NCBI GenBank assembly: GCA_002307185.1
Contig: DBTT01000011.1
Span: 62,001 to 126,000, forward strand
DNA: 64,000 nt
From: Bacteroidales bacterium UBA1309
Lineage (GTDB): Bacteria; Bacteroidota; Bacteroidia; Bacteroidales; Dysgonomonadaceae
Direction of reading: 5' to 3'
The translations under genes were made by a program, and so were the position numbers. Below, piece after piece: positions 7,735 through 17,300 of this stretch; position 1 is the first letter of the stretch; every line of letters begins with the position of its first letter. The notes under the pieces were generated by a model, which was not told the DNA's origin, ran no database searches, and saw only the letters and a list, made by a program, of their open reading frames with translations.

Positions 7735-9123
7735 TTAAGATTTTGCTAAAGCATAAATCACAACCATCACTTCTGCAGCCACTTTTTGGGCTTCTTCCAT
7801 TGAATGTGCTTCCGAATAAACACGAATGATGGGTTCTGTGTTCGATTTACGCAGATGGACCCATTTATCGGGAAAATCGATTTTCACCCCATCAATGTCG
7901 GTGATGTCATAAGCAGAGAACTTTTCTTTCACAGCCAAAAGGATTTTGTCCACATCAATTTCGGGAGTCAACTCCACTTTTTGCTTTGCTATAAAATACT
8001 GAGGATAAGAAGCTTTGAGTTCACTCACCGTTTTCTTCGATTTTGCCAAATGAGTTAGGAACAAAGCGATACCAACCAAAGCATCACGTCCGCAATGGCT
8101 TTCGGGATAAATAACCCCGCCATTGCCTTCGCCACCGATGACTGCATTTGTTGCTTTTATTTTTTCCACCACGTTCACTTCGCCAACAGCAGCGGCGGTG
8201 TAAGTTCCGCCATGTTTTAGGGTGACATCTCTCAGCGCACGGCTTGAACTGAGGTTGGAAACTGTATTCCCTGGTGTATGCTGCAACACGTAGTCGGCAA
8301 CTGCCACCAAAGTATATTCTTCATTGAACATTTCGCCATCTTCACACACAATTGCCAAGCGATCCACATCTGGGTCCACCACAAAACCCACATCCGCCTT
8401 GCAGCTTTTCATCAGGTTGGATATTTCGTGTAAGTTCTGGGGAATTGGTTCGGGATTGTGGGCGAAATTTCCATGCGGATTACAATGTAATTTCAGCACT
8501 TCCTTTACTCCAAGCGCATAAAGCAGTTCGGGAATAATGATTCCCCCCACAGAATTAACGGCATCCACAGCAACTTTGAATTTTGCTTTTTTGATTGCAT
8601 CCACATCCACCAGCTTCAAATCCAAAACCGATTTGATATGAAATGCCATGTAATTGTCCTGATACACTTTTCCAAGATGATCCACATCCGCATACACGAA
8701 ATTTTCATCTTCCGCTATCTTCAAGACTTCCGCTCCTTCGGCTGCATTCAGAAATTCCCCTTTTTCATTCAACAGCTTCAAAGCATTCCATTGACGAGGA
8801 TTATGGCTGGCTGTCAATATAATGCCACCGCAGGCCTTTTCGTTCGCCACAGCAATTTCGGTTGTAGGAGTGGTTGCCAGGCCAATGTTTACGACATCAA
8901 AACCAGAGCCAATAAGTGTACCCACAACCAAGTGTTCCATCATAGCTCCCGAAATACGGGCATCACGACCAACTACAATTTTGAGGGTTTCGATTTTGGT
9001 CGTTTTACGAATAAATTGGGCGTAAGCTGACACAAACTTAACGGCATCCAAAGGGTTGAGGCCGTCACCAACAGAGCCACCAATAGTACCTCTGATTCCG
9101 GAAATTGACTTTATAAGCGACAT
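7735..9123 (-). CDS. glmM: phosphoglucosamine mutase / phosphohexomutase
   Basis: Alpha-D-phosphohexomutase of 462 aa, most likely GlmM, converting glucosamine-6-phosphate to glucosamine-1-phosphate for cell-wall and LPS precursors. Conserved elements: SGIRGTIGG near the N-terminus, the phosphoserine loop TASHNP (Ser106), metal loop DPDVDRLA (Asp250, 252, 254), sugar-binding GEGNGG (331-336) and the phosphate-binding RKSNTEPIIRVY at the C-terminus. The frame opens nine codons earlier, but the ATG at 9121-9123 (MSLIKSISGIRG) fits the family. In Bacteroidota this form is sometimes annotated as phosphomannomutase, and the sequence alone does not exclude that activity. glmS lies elsewhere in the window (53914). 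Confidence 0.9.
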   Translation of the reverse strand: MSLIKSISGIRGTIGGSVGDGLNPLDAVKFVSAYAQFIRKTTKIETLKIVVGRDARISGAMMEHLVVGTLIGSGFDVVNIGLATTPTTEIAVANEKACGGIILTASHNPRQWNALKLLNEKGEFLNAAEGAEVLKIAEDENFVYADVDHLGKVYQDNYMAFHIKSVLDLKLVDVDAIKKAKFKVAVDAVNSVGGIIIPELLYALGVKEVLKLHCNPHGNFAHNPEPIPQNLHEISNLMKSCKADVGFVVDPDVDRLAIVCEDGEMFNEEYTLVAVADYVLQHTPGNTVSNLSSSRALRDVTLKHGGTYTAAAVGEVNVVEKIKATNAVIGGEGNGGVIYPESHCGRDALVGIALFLTHLAKSKKTVSELKASYPQYFIAKQKVELTPEIDVDKILLAVKEKFSAYDITDIDGVKIDFPDKWVHLRKSNTEPIIRVYSEAHSMEEAQKVAAEVMVVIYALAKS

Positions 9124-9194
9124 ATATTTAAGTATGAAATTTATTGCCAAATAAACGCAAAAGATTTAAAAGGCGATCAATTTTTGGTATAAAT

Positions 9195-10232
9195 TTAGTA
9201 GTTTCCTTCGTAATATTTTTCGAAATAAGCTGGCAAAGCTTCTTCAAACCGGCACACGGCATCCTCCAAAGAGCCATAAAACTCGCCTCCTGCTGCATTC
9301 AAATGCCCTCCACCATTGAAATTTTCGGCAGCAAAGATGTTTGATGGGAATTTCCCGGATGAACGGAACGACAGTTTAATCATGTCGGCATCCTCCCGAA
9401 ACATCGCCGAGAAAACAATCCCTTTGATGCTCAAAGGGATGTTCACAAAGCCTTCCGTGTCGCCTTTCTGGCGGTTAAATCGCTCCTGCTCGGCAATCGA
9501 AAGGCAAAGCAAAGCCGATTTTTGTTCGGTATAGATCTTCATTTTTTCACTGAGCATATACCCCATCATCCGGAAACGATCCTCCGAATAGTTGTTATAG
9601 ACATTGATGTAAATCTGGTCCTTATTGATTCCCTTGGAGAGCAATTCTCCTATAATATAATAGATCTCTGGACTATTTGAATTATAAGTAAACGCCCCCG
9701 TATCCGTCATCATTCCTGTGTAAATGGCTTCCGCACCTTCTTTGGAAATCTGGTCGAAGTCGCCCATCCGGCAAATCAAGCGAAAAATCAATTCACTGGT
9801 GGATGAAATTTGCGGATAAGAAATTGTCACATCGGAGAAATCCTCGGGATGAGGGTGATGGTCCACCATCACTTTCTTGGATTTTGCAGCACGAACCAAC
9901 TCGCCCAAACCTTTGATCCTTTTCAAGACATTGAAATCAAGACAGAAAATGAGTTGAGCCTCGGCAACCAAACGGGCTGACAAATCTGGCTGATAGTCAT
10001 ACTGGATTATTCTCTCTGTTCCTGAAATCCATTTCAAAAATTGAGGGAAAGAGTTCGGAACAATCACATGTACCCGGTTTCCCATGTCTGTCAAATAGTG
10101 ATAAAGGCCTAATGTGGACCCTATCGCATCCCCATCTGGAGACACATGAGTGACTATCACAATGTTATCATACTTATCAAGCAAACGCTGTACCTGAACG
10201 ATTTTTTCTTCGGCAATTATTTTTGTTATCAT
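9195..10232 (-). CDS. DHH-family phosphoesterase (NrnA-like oligoribonuclease / pAp phosphatase)
   Basis: Mn-dependent DHH/DHHA1 phosphoesterase of 345 aa. The DHH domain has VTHVSPDGDAIGS (motif I), FCLDFN, and the name-giving DHH in VMVDHHPHPEDF. The C-terminal DHHA1 domain ends with the substrate-binding GGGHLNAAGG. Length and layout match NrnA, which degrades 2-5-nt RNAs and dephosphorylates 3'-phosphoadenosine 5'-phosphate; cyclic-dinucleotide-derived linear dinucleotides are a possible alternative substrate. It lies between glmM and comEC on the same strand. Confidence 0.88.
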   Translation of the reverse strand: MITKIIAEEKIVQVQRLLDKYDNIVIVTHVSPDGDAIGSTLGLYHYLTDMGNRVHVIVPNSFPQFLKWISGTERIIQYDYQPDLSARLVAEAQLIFCLDFNVLKRIKGLGELVRAAKSKKVMVDHHPHPEDFSDVTISYPQISSTSELIFRLICRMGDFDQISKEGAEAIYTGMMTDTGAFTYNSNSPEIYYIIGELLSKGINKDQIYINVYNNYSEDRFRMMGYMLSEKMKIYTEQKSALLCLSIAEQERFNRQKGDTEGFVNIPLSIKGIVFSAMFREDADMIKLSFRSSGKFPSNIFAAENFNGGGHLNAAGGEFYGSLEDAVCRFEEALPAYFEKYYEGNY

Positions 10233-10271
10233 ACAAGGTTTATCCCTTACGGTTTTATAAAGCCTACAAAA

Positions 10272-12242
10272 TTAGTAATTTTTTATTCTAAACGCCCCTT
10301 TCTCTTTGACATCATAAGAGCTTATTGACAACTTTTTGCATTCCCTTTGCAGCCGACGTGCAGAACGAGCGGAAAGCACACCGTCCAAAATAACTAATTT
10401 CATGTTAAATAGCTTATTCATATGATACATCGATATTGAATCTCCACCACTCAAGATCAAATAATCAACAGAGAATGGTTTTTCGGCCTTCAATCCTTGC
10501 CAACAATCTGATTTGACGACTGCTATTTTTAATCCAGAAATATCCAGAAAAGCAAAGGGCATTGCACGGGTCGTGTCGGAAACAAAACAAGGCTCCCCCA
10601 CCCTGCCTATTTCAAGTCTGTCGTTCCGGTTGAAGACATATACCGAAGGATCTTTCTCTTTTGCAAAAACAGGCAATCCGATCAACAAAAATAGGGAAAT
10701 CGTACCAAAAGCAAACATCAATGTTTTTGGCCGGCTCTTCTGAAAGAATAATAGGACAACAACACTTAGCAGCATCAGCAAAAACATTTGAGGTAAATTG
10801 AGTGAAATCTTTTGAATCAATGCAGAAGGCAAGGATTCGAAGAATGAAACAAAACGGAGCAAAAGCGTCAAAAGAAAATTGAGAGTCCACACCGGGACCA
10901 AGAAGACCGCGCCTGAATGGGCAGGCAATAACCAAACGAGGCATGCCGCCAAATAGATTCCGAGGGACGAATACATCACCAATGTGGATAAAGGAACAAT
11001 AACCAAATTGGTGAGGAAGAAATAGGTGGGAAACGTTCCAAAATAAAACAGGCAGATCGGGTATGTGCCTAACTGAACAGCCAAGGAAACAGCCGATGTT
11101 TCCCAAAAAAAATTGGCGACTTTATTTTTGGGCTGAATTATTTTCAAGATAGGAGGCAAGAAAAAACAGATGGAAAGCACGGCCACAAAACTCAATTGAA
11201 ACCCGATGTTGAAAAAATCGAACGGATTATACAGAAGCATCATGAATGCGGCAAAACAAACCGTGTTGTAAGAAAATGCCTTTTTCCGCATCGCAACAGC
11301 CATGCAAAACACGGAGATCATCAGCGTTGCCCGCACCACAGACGACGGCAGACCCGTGAGAAACGCATAAGCCCAAAGTAACAGAATAATCAACAACTGG
11401 CGAAGCACCACCATCCTGCGGCTTTTTGGCAAGAAACTTAGCATGGAGGCAATCACCATATAAAGAATGGCAACATGCAGACCACTCACACTCAGGATAT
11501 GCGAAGTTCCCGTGGCACGAAACGCCTGCTGCACAGAGTCGTCCAATTCGTCCATATACCCAAGTGTCAATGCCGAAAACACGGCAAAATTGTCGTGACC
11601 AAGATTCAACGTCCGGTAAAAATCGAGAACACGGCTGCGGAGTTGCTGGGAATAGGAATAAAGCGAGAAGCCCGAAGGAGCGAGTTTCTCCCAACGGGAG
11701 GCAGCAACATAAGTGGTCCCGGAAAAACCCATCCGATGCATGTAGGCCACATAATCGAAATCGTCCGGGTTTCCCCGATTCTTAAACGGCTTGATTTCCG
11801 CATAAAACAAAACCCTGTCGCCCACACGCAACGACCGACTCATCGAATCAATCTGAAAATAGCAAACAACGTTGTGTTTTTCACTGTCTTCCAAGGACAT
11901 GCGGTAAGCAATGGAGCGGGGTTTTGCTTGAGGCATCTCGTTCACTGTTCCAACATAAGCCTCGGCTTGTTTTGGGAATAGAAACGCCGTCTGCTTCTGC
12001 CTTTGGGAGGTGGAGACAATGCCTATACCGCAAACAATCAGCGAAATGCCAATTCCAAAAAGAGGCCTTAAGCTGTAACGAAATTTTAGTGACGGGAAGA
12101 ATGACACACCTAAAAACAACACACCCAAGGCAAAAAGGTAAGTTGAAAAATCAGTAAGACCGACATAATATTGCAGCAAGATTCCCGACAAAAGCACAAG
12201 CAAAAGTCTCACAAAGGGGGCTTTGTCCAAAAAATCCTTCAT
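10272..12242 (-). CDS. comEC: ComEC/Rec2-type DNA uptake channel protein
   Basis: Polytopic inner-membrane protein of 656 aa related to ComEC, the channel that carries single-stranded DNA into the cytoplasm during transformation. An N-terminal membrane cluster and soluble DUF4131-type domain are followed by the competence-domain signature (GTSHILSVSGLHVAILY) and about eight further membrane helices. The C-terminus ends in a short soluble domain (VDYLILSGGDSISMYHMNKL) where the metallo-beta-lactamase domain of longer homologues would sit, but no HxHxDH zinc motif is present. This truncated or degenerate nuclease-like tail is seen in other Bacteroidota. Whether this strain is transformable is unknown. 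Confidence 0.88.
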   Translation of the reverse strand: MKDFLDKAPFVRLLLVLLSGILLQYYVGLTDFSTYLFALGVLFLGVSFFPSLKFRYSLRPLFGIGISLIVCGIGIVSTSQRQKQTAFLFPKQAEAYVGTVNEMPQAKPRSIAYRMSLEDSEKHNVVCYFQIDSMSRSLRVGDRVLFYAEIKPFKNRGNPDDFDYVAYMHRMGFSGTTYVAASRWEKLAPSGFSLYSYSQQLRSRVLDFYRTLNLGHDNFAVFSALTLGYMDELDDSVQQAFRATGTSHILSVSGLHVAILYMVIASMLSFLPKSRRMVVLRQLLIILLLWAYAFLTGLPSSVVRATLMISVFCMAVAMRKKAFSYNTVCFAAFMMLLYNPFDFFNIGFQLSFVAVLSICFFLPPILKIIQPKNKVANFFWETSAVSLAVQLGTYPICLFYFGTFPTYFFLTNLVIVPLSTLVMYSSLGIYLAACLVWLLPAHSGAVFLVPVWTLNFLLTLLLRFVSFFESLPSALIQKISLNLPQMFLLMLLSVVVLLFFQKSRPKTLMFAFGTISLFLLIGLPVFAKEKDPSVYVFNRNDRLEIGRVGEPCFVSDTTRAMPFAFLDISGLKIAVVKSDCWQGLKAEKPFSVDYLILSGGDSISMYHMNKLFNMKLVILDGVLSARSARRLQRECKKLSISSYDVKEKGAFRIKNY

Positions 12243-12277
12243 ATAAAGCGTGTGTTAATCAATTTGAGAATGTGCCA

Positions 12278-12320
12278 ATATGCCAATTAATAAATACATG
12301 AAGTTTTATTAATGGCATAT
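12278..12320. terminator. long AT-rich inverted repeat between rpe and comEC
   Basis: ATATGCCAATTAATAAA (12278-12294) and TTTATTAATGGCATAT (12305-12320) are inverted copies differing by one extra A, around a 10-nt loop. It lies just beyond the rpe stop on the minus strand and before the comEC start. It could be a bidirectional or weak terminator, although no clean U-run follows, or a stability element in the rpe-comEC transcript. Confidence 0.5.
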
Positions 12321-12330
12321 TGTCATTATC

Positions 12331-12990
12331 TTATTCCCGGCTCAGGTGCTTCATTTCGCTGATGGCAGCCAAAGGATCTTTCGATTTAAAAACGGCATTT
12401 CCGGCAACAAGCACATCTGCTCCGGCATTCAACACCAATTTTGCGGTTTCCTGATTGATGCCTCCATCCACTTCTATCAAGGTTTTCAGATTCTTACGCA
12501 GAATCATTTCCTTCAATGTGGAAATCTTCTGCAAGGAGTGCTCTATAAATTTTTGAGCACCAAACCCCGGATCCACCGACATGATAAGCACCATGTCCAA
12601 TTCTTCGAGAATATCATCCAGCAAATGAACGGGAGTGTGGGGATTGAGCGTCACGGCGGCCTTCATTCCGGCCTGTTTGATGGCGCATACTGTGCGGTGA
12701 AGATGGATGCAAGCTTCGTAATGCACATTCATGATATACGCCCCGGCAGCTTTCACTTCGGGTATAAATTTATCCGGATTGACAATCATCAAATGCACAT
12801 CCAGCGGTTTGGCGGCAATGTCGCGCACTTGCTCCAACACGGGAAACCCAAAAGATATGTTGGGCACAAACACACCGTCCATCACATCGCAGTGAATCAG
12901 GTCTGCCTCACTTTTGTTCAACATTTCAATGTCGGATTTCAAATTCAGGAAGTTACTTGACAATATTGAAGGAGCTATCTTATGTTCCAT
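12331..12990 (-). CDS. rpe: ribulose-phosphate 3-epimerase
   Basis: TIM-barrel enzyme (219 aa) interconverting ribulose-5-phosphate and xylulose-5-phosphate in the pentose phosphate pathway. Family motifs are intact: APSILSSNF at the N-terminus, metal/catalytic HCDVMDGVFVPN, HLMIVNPD, MSVDPGFGAQKFI, LIEVDGGI and the phosphate-binding ADVLVAGNAVF. Length is standard. It sits upstream of comEC on the same strand. A -7-like element (TATCTTTG on the minus strand, 13066-13073) lies upstream, with no clear -33 box. Confidence 0.96.
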   Translation of the reverse strand: MEHKIAPSILSSNFLNLKSDIEMLNKSEADLIHCDVMDGVFVPNISFGFPVLEQVRDIAAKPLDVHLMIVNPDKFIPEVKAAGAYIMNVHYEACIHLHRTVCAIKQAGMKAAVTLNPHTPVHLLDDILEELDMVLIMSVDPGFGAQKFIEHSLQKISTLKEMILRKNLKTLIEVDGGINQETAKLVLNAGADVLVAGNAVFKSKDPLAAISEMKHLSRE

Positions 12991-13370
12991 TGTTCGCTGT
13001 CTGATTTTAGTAGTTTAGAGGAAACAAACTTATAAAAAAATCTGCAAAAAGAGTGCAAGATGTGCCAAAGATATGTTTCAGCAAGCACAATATTATTATC
13101 CGACAAAAATTGTTGTAAATGTAATAAGAACGCAAATTACGCAAATATGCGCAAACTGAAAAGAAAACAAAACCCGTCCTTTCCGACTGATTGTCAATAC
13201 ACAATAGGAGTTGTTGTTTTCACAAAATGTGTAAATAAAAAGCAGGGCCAAATATAAGATTCAGAAATAATATCCTATTTTTGCAATGTTTAGTAAGGCA
13301 TGATACCAACCATCTAGTACAAATTATTAACAATCAGTTGTAATTCAAACGATTTTATAATGCAGCAAAA
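12991..13370. other. AT-rich intergenic region at the left border of the accessory island
   Basis: 380 bp of AT-rich sequence separating rpe (minus) from the lipoprotein at 13371 (plus). A TATTTTTG element at 13276-13283 fits the Bacteroidetes -7 consensus for the plus-strand gene but lacks a good -33 partner. No gene, repeat or attachment site was recognised. Confidence 0.4.
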
Positions 13371-13796
13371 ATGAAAAGACAACTAATTCCATATCTAATT
13401 TTATTTGTTTTAGCCGTCACAAATTGTGACAAGAACAATGAGGAAAATGGAAATATCCTTTTGACTAAAACCTGGAAAAGAACTGTAATTGACAAAAAAC
13501 CAACGAGTAATCCAGCTGGAAAAATTCTCTATGATGCTATTTTAGAATGCGAAAAAGATGATACTTTCACTTTTAACGCGGATAATACTCTGACAATTCA
13601 TAAAGGCTTAAACAAATGCGACCCAACAGATTCGAATAGCAGAGTCGTCAAATATTCATACGACAATCAAAAAAACGAGCTAATTATAGATGGGATAAAA
13701 TACACTCTAAGCGAAGTGTCGAATGGGCAGATTAAATACTACTTGCCAATAGCTCATGCCACAGGATACGATTATCTTGTGTATATTTTAGAGTAG
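13371..13796 (+). CDS. small lipocalin-like lipoprotein, unknown function
   Basis: A 141-aa predicted lipoprotein: a signal peptide ending in the lipobox-like AVTNC (Cys19), an acidic linker, then a lipocalin-like beta-rich domain (LLTKTWKRTVIDKK, FTFNADNTLTIHKG, YTLSEVSNGQIKYYL). Such domains are common in Bacteroidota surface lipoproteins of unknown role. The gene is AT-rich compared with the large gene downstream and stands alone at the start of the accessory island. No operon partner. Confidence 0.7.
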   Translation: MKRQLIPYLILFVLAVTNCDKNNEENGNILLTKTWKRTVIDKKPTSNPAGKILYDAILECEKDDTFTFNADNTLTIHKGLNKCDPTDSNSRVVKYSYDNQKNELIIDGIKYTLSEVSNGQIKYYLPIAHATGYDYLVYILE

Positions 13797-13868
13797 CGGC
13801 AGAAATCAAGAAATAATAACAGACGAAACGTAAAACAAGCGAAAGACACGGAAACATCGTAACTATAA

Positions 13869-14108
13869 GAACAAAGCATCTATTACGAAGGATTCCATGT
13901 AGGTACACGCAGAGCTGATTGTGTAGTTGAATATAAGGTTATTATTGAATTAAAAGCACAAGTAAACATGGAGGAGTATATCTGGCGCAAGCGAAAAAAC
14001 TACGTCGTGGCGTATAAATTTGAAAAAGGATTATTGATTAACTTTGGAGCTACGAGTTTACAGTATAAATTGATCTTTAATCCACACTTTCGTCCTGCTA
14101 ATACATAA
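13869..14108 (+). pseudogene. 5'-truncated GxxExxY-family protein remnant
   Basis: An open frame of 79 codons that starts after a TAA (13866-13868) and has no plausible start codon. The reading is unmistakably the C-terminal two-thirds of a GxxExxY protein (PD-(D/E)xK-like fold): VGTRRADCVVEYKVIIELKA, then NYVVAYKFEKGLLINFG and LQYKLIFNP. The N-terminal third with the name-giving GxxExxY motif is absent and was not found in other frames just upstream. It is too short to be listed as a normal gene. This is a decayed gene next to the defence-like protein. Confidence 0.8.
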
Positions 14109-14320
14109 ATTTTGTAAATTCCGATACAGATAATTGATAGTGAACGCTCCTGCAAACAGCGAAAGGAGCATACCCCAAGAAAAAATAACCTGCCCTACCA
14201 AGAAAAAAAGGATAGTAACCGTCTTTCAAATCAAATAATTAACTACCTTAGTGCCGTTAATTAACAATCCTTTCTCGAATTGAGTTAACACATCGTTTTA
14301 AATTTCTGAATTGCTCCATT

Positions 14321-17300
14321 ATGGCCGATTTCTTATTATCTGCAGGATTCTCATACCTCCCCGTCATCAATTTTGCCATGCAGCAGAATAGGGTTTCTTT
14401 TGTTCGTGAACTCACTATCGAAAATAGTTCGGAGCAATTGTTAGAGAACTTAACCGTCACCTTGGCAACAGAGCCCGACTTTGCCCAACCTCTCCCTTAC
14501 GTTATAGAACGGCTTGGGAGCGGCGAAAAAGTGAGAATCACGGTAAATTTGCTCAATTTGTCGGCCAATTATTTCAGCCAACTGACCGAACGCTTTGCCG
14601 GACAGCTCACGCTCACCGTAACGACTGGGGAAGAAAGCTTATTTTCGAAGACGTATCCTATCGATATTCTCGCATACGACCAATGGGGAGGCGCCACCGT
14701 ATTGCCGGAAATGCTGTCAGGCTTTGTTACTCCAAATCACCCGGCGATTGTCCCGATAATCAGGCGGGCGGCATCCATACTCGAACAATGGACGGGCAAT
14801 GCTTCGCTTGACGAATACCAAAGCCGAAACCCCGACCGTGTGCGGAAACAGATGGCGGCGATCTATACGGCCATAGCGGAGCAGGAAATCGTTTATTGCT
14901 CCGTTCCGGCCAGCTTCGAGGAATATGGACAACGGATTCGGCTGGTGGATACTGCCCTCTATCAGAAACTGGGAAATTGCCTCGATATGAGTTTGCTATA
15001 CGCCACTTGCCTGGAAGCGGTGGGAATCCATCCGATCGTGGTTATCACGCAAGGGCATGCTTTTGCCGGAGGTTGGCTGATTCCAGACACATTCCCCGAC
15101 AGTGCCATCGACGACCCAAGTTTCATCACCAAGCGGACAGCCGACGGCATCAATGAAATCACTCTCGTGGAATCGACCTGCATGAATGCGGGACAAAATA
15201 CCAACTTCGACACGGCGGTGCAAACGGCAAACGCCAAACTGCTCGACGGTGGGGATTTTTTGCTGGCGGTGGATGTGAAACGAAGCCGTTTCTCCGGAAT
15301 TCGTCCGATTCCTCAACGCATTCTCAATGGTCAAACTTGGGAGATCAAGGAAGAAGAGAACATCTCCGACAAGCAACCGCACATCTTGCCACAAAGTGTT
15401 AGCCCGTATGATCTTTCGGGAATCAATAACGAACAAAACGTCACCAAACAGTTACTCTGGGAACGAAAACTTCTCGACTTGAGCCTCCGCAACAACCTGT
15501 TGAATATACGGATGACCAAGAATACCTTGCAACTTATTTCGACAGACCTCGACCTTTTTGAAAACACCTTGGCTGACGGCTCGGAATTCAGGGTTCTGCA
15601 CCGACCTACCGATTGGGACAATCCGCTGTATGACAACGGGCTTTACCAGCCTCTATCGGAAGCAAGCCCGCTGATCCAGCTCATCAAGTCGGAACTGACA
15701 CAGAAAAGACTCCACTCCTATTTGGACGAAACTGATTTGGCCAAATCCCTGACACATCTTTATCGGTCTTCCAGAACAGCTCTCGAAGAAAACGGAGCCA
15801 ATACTTTGTATATCGCTTTGGGCTTGCTCGAGTGGTACGAAACGCCAAGTAGCGAACGTCCACGGTATGCTCCCATCTTGTTGCTTCCGGTGGAAATTAT
15901 CCGGAAATCGGCTAGCAAAGGCTATGTGATTCGGGGACGGGAAGAGGATGCCATGATGAATATCACGCTCATGGAAATGCTGCGGCAGAACTTTGGCATC
16001 ACCATCAACGGATTGGATCCACTCCCTACCGACGAGCAAGGCGTGGATGTGAAGATGATTTTCTCCATCATACGCAATGCCATACGCAACCAACGCAAAT
16101 GGGACGTACGGGAACAAGCCATCTTGGGAATTTTTTCCTTCAACAAGTTCATAATGTGGAACGACATCCACAACAATGCACACAAGTTGATGCAAAACCC
16201 CATTGTGTCGAGCTTGGTAAATGGGAAAATAGAATGGGCACTAGCCTTGGACAATGCGGACGCTTCCATCATCGACAAAGAATTGTCCCCGGCGGACATC
16301 GTGCTGCCCATCGGAGCAGATTCGTCACAGTTGGAAGCCATTTACGATGCTACGAAAGAGAAGAGCTTCATCCTGCACGGCCCTCCGGGGACGGGCAAGT
16401 CGCAGACCATCACAAACATCATCGCCAACGCCCTCTACAACGGAAAAAGGGTGTTGTTTGTAGCCGAGAAGATGGCAGCCCTGTCGGTGGTGCAAAACAG
16501 GTTGGCAGCTCTAGGGCTGGCTCCTTTCTGTTTGGAATTGTATTCCAACAAGACCAAAAAGACAACCATCCTCGACCAATTGAGAAGTGCCACCGAGGTA
16601 GTCAAAGGACAGTCTCCCGAAAATTTCGCACAAGAATCCAATCGACTTTTTGCCCTAAGACAGGAAATAAATACCTATATCGAGGCTCTTCACCAGAAAC
16701 ATGCTTCAGGATTATCGCTTTATGAAGCTATCACCGGATATTTAGCCATTGCCGGGAAAGAGTTCGATTTTCCCAAACACTTGATCAAAAACCTCAGCAA
16801 AGAACAACGCGAAGAATGGATCGCCGGAATAGACGATCTGGTTAGCATCGCAAGGATATGCGGCCATCCATACAACCACCCGCTTTCGGGAATTGACATA
16901 TCGGAGTTTTCAGGCAACTTGAAAAGTGAAGCGACCAAGCTCCTCAGCGAGACCTCGGAATTGCTCAGGCAAATAGCGTCCAAAAGGATACAATTTGCGG
17001 AAATGCTGCCGGCAACTGATTCCTTTTTATCCAAAAGCCATATCTTCTCTGTTGGAAAGATTTTGGAGAAAATAACGACGATCCCCGAGCTGACCAAAGA
17101 ATTGCTTCTCCTCCCGAGACTGAACGAAGCACTGGAGGAATTCGAGGCAGTGATTCCACACGGCCAACAAAGAGATTCACTGAAAGCTGCTTTGCTAAAC
17201 ATTTACAACGAAAGCATTCTACAACTTCCGAATACGGAGATGCTTCTAAGCGAATGGAAAGTGGCTTCCGAAAAATGGTTTCTGCCTCGTTTTTTTGAAC

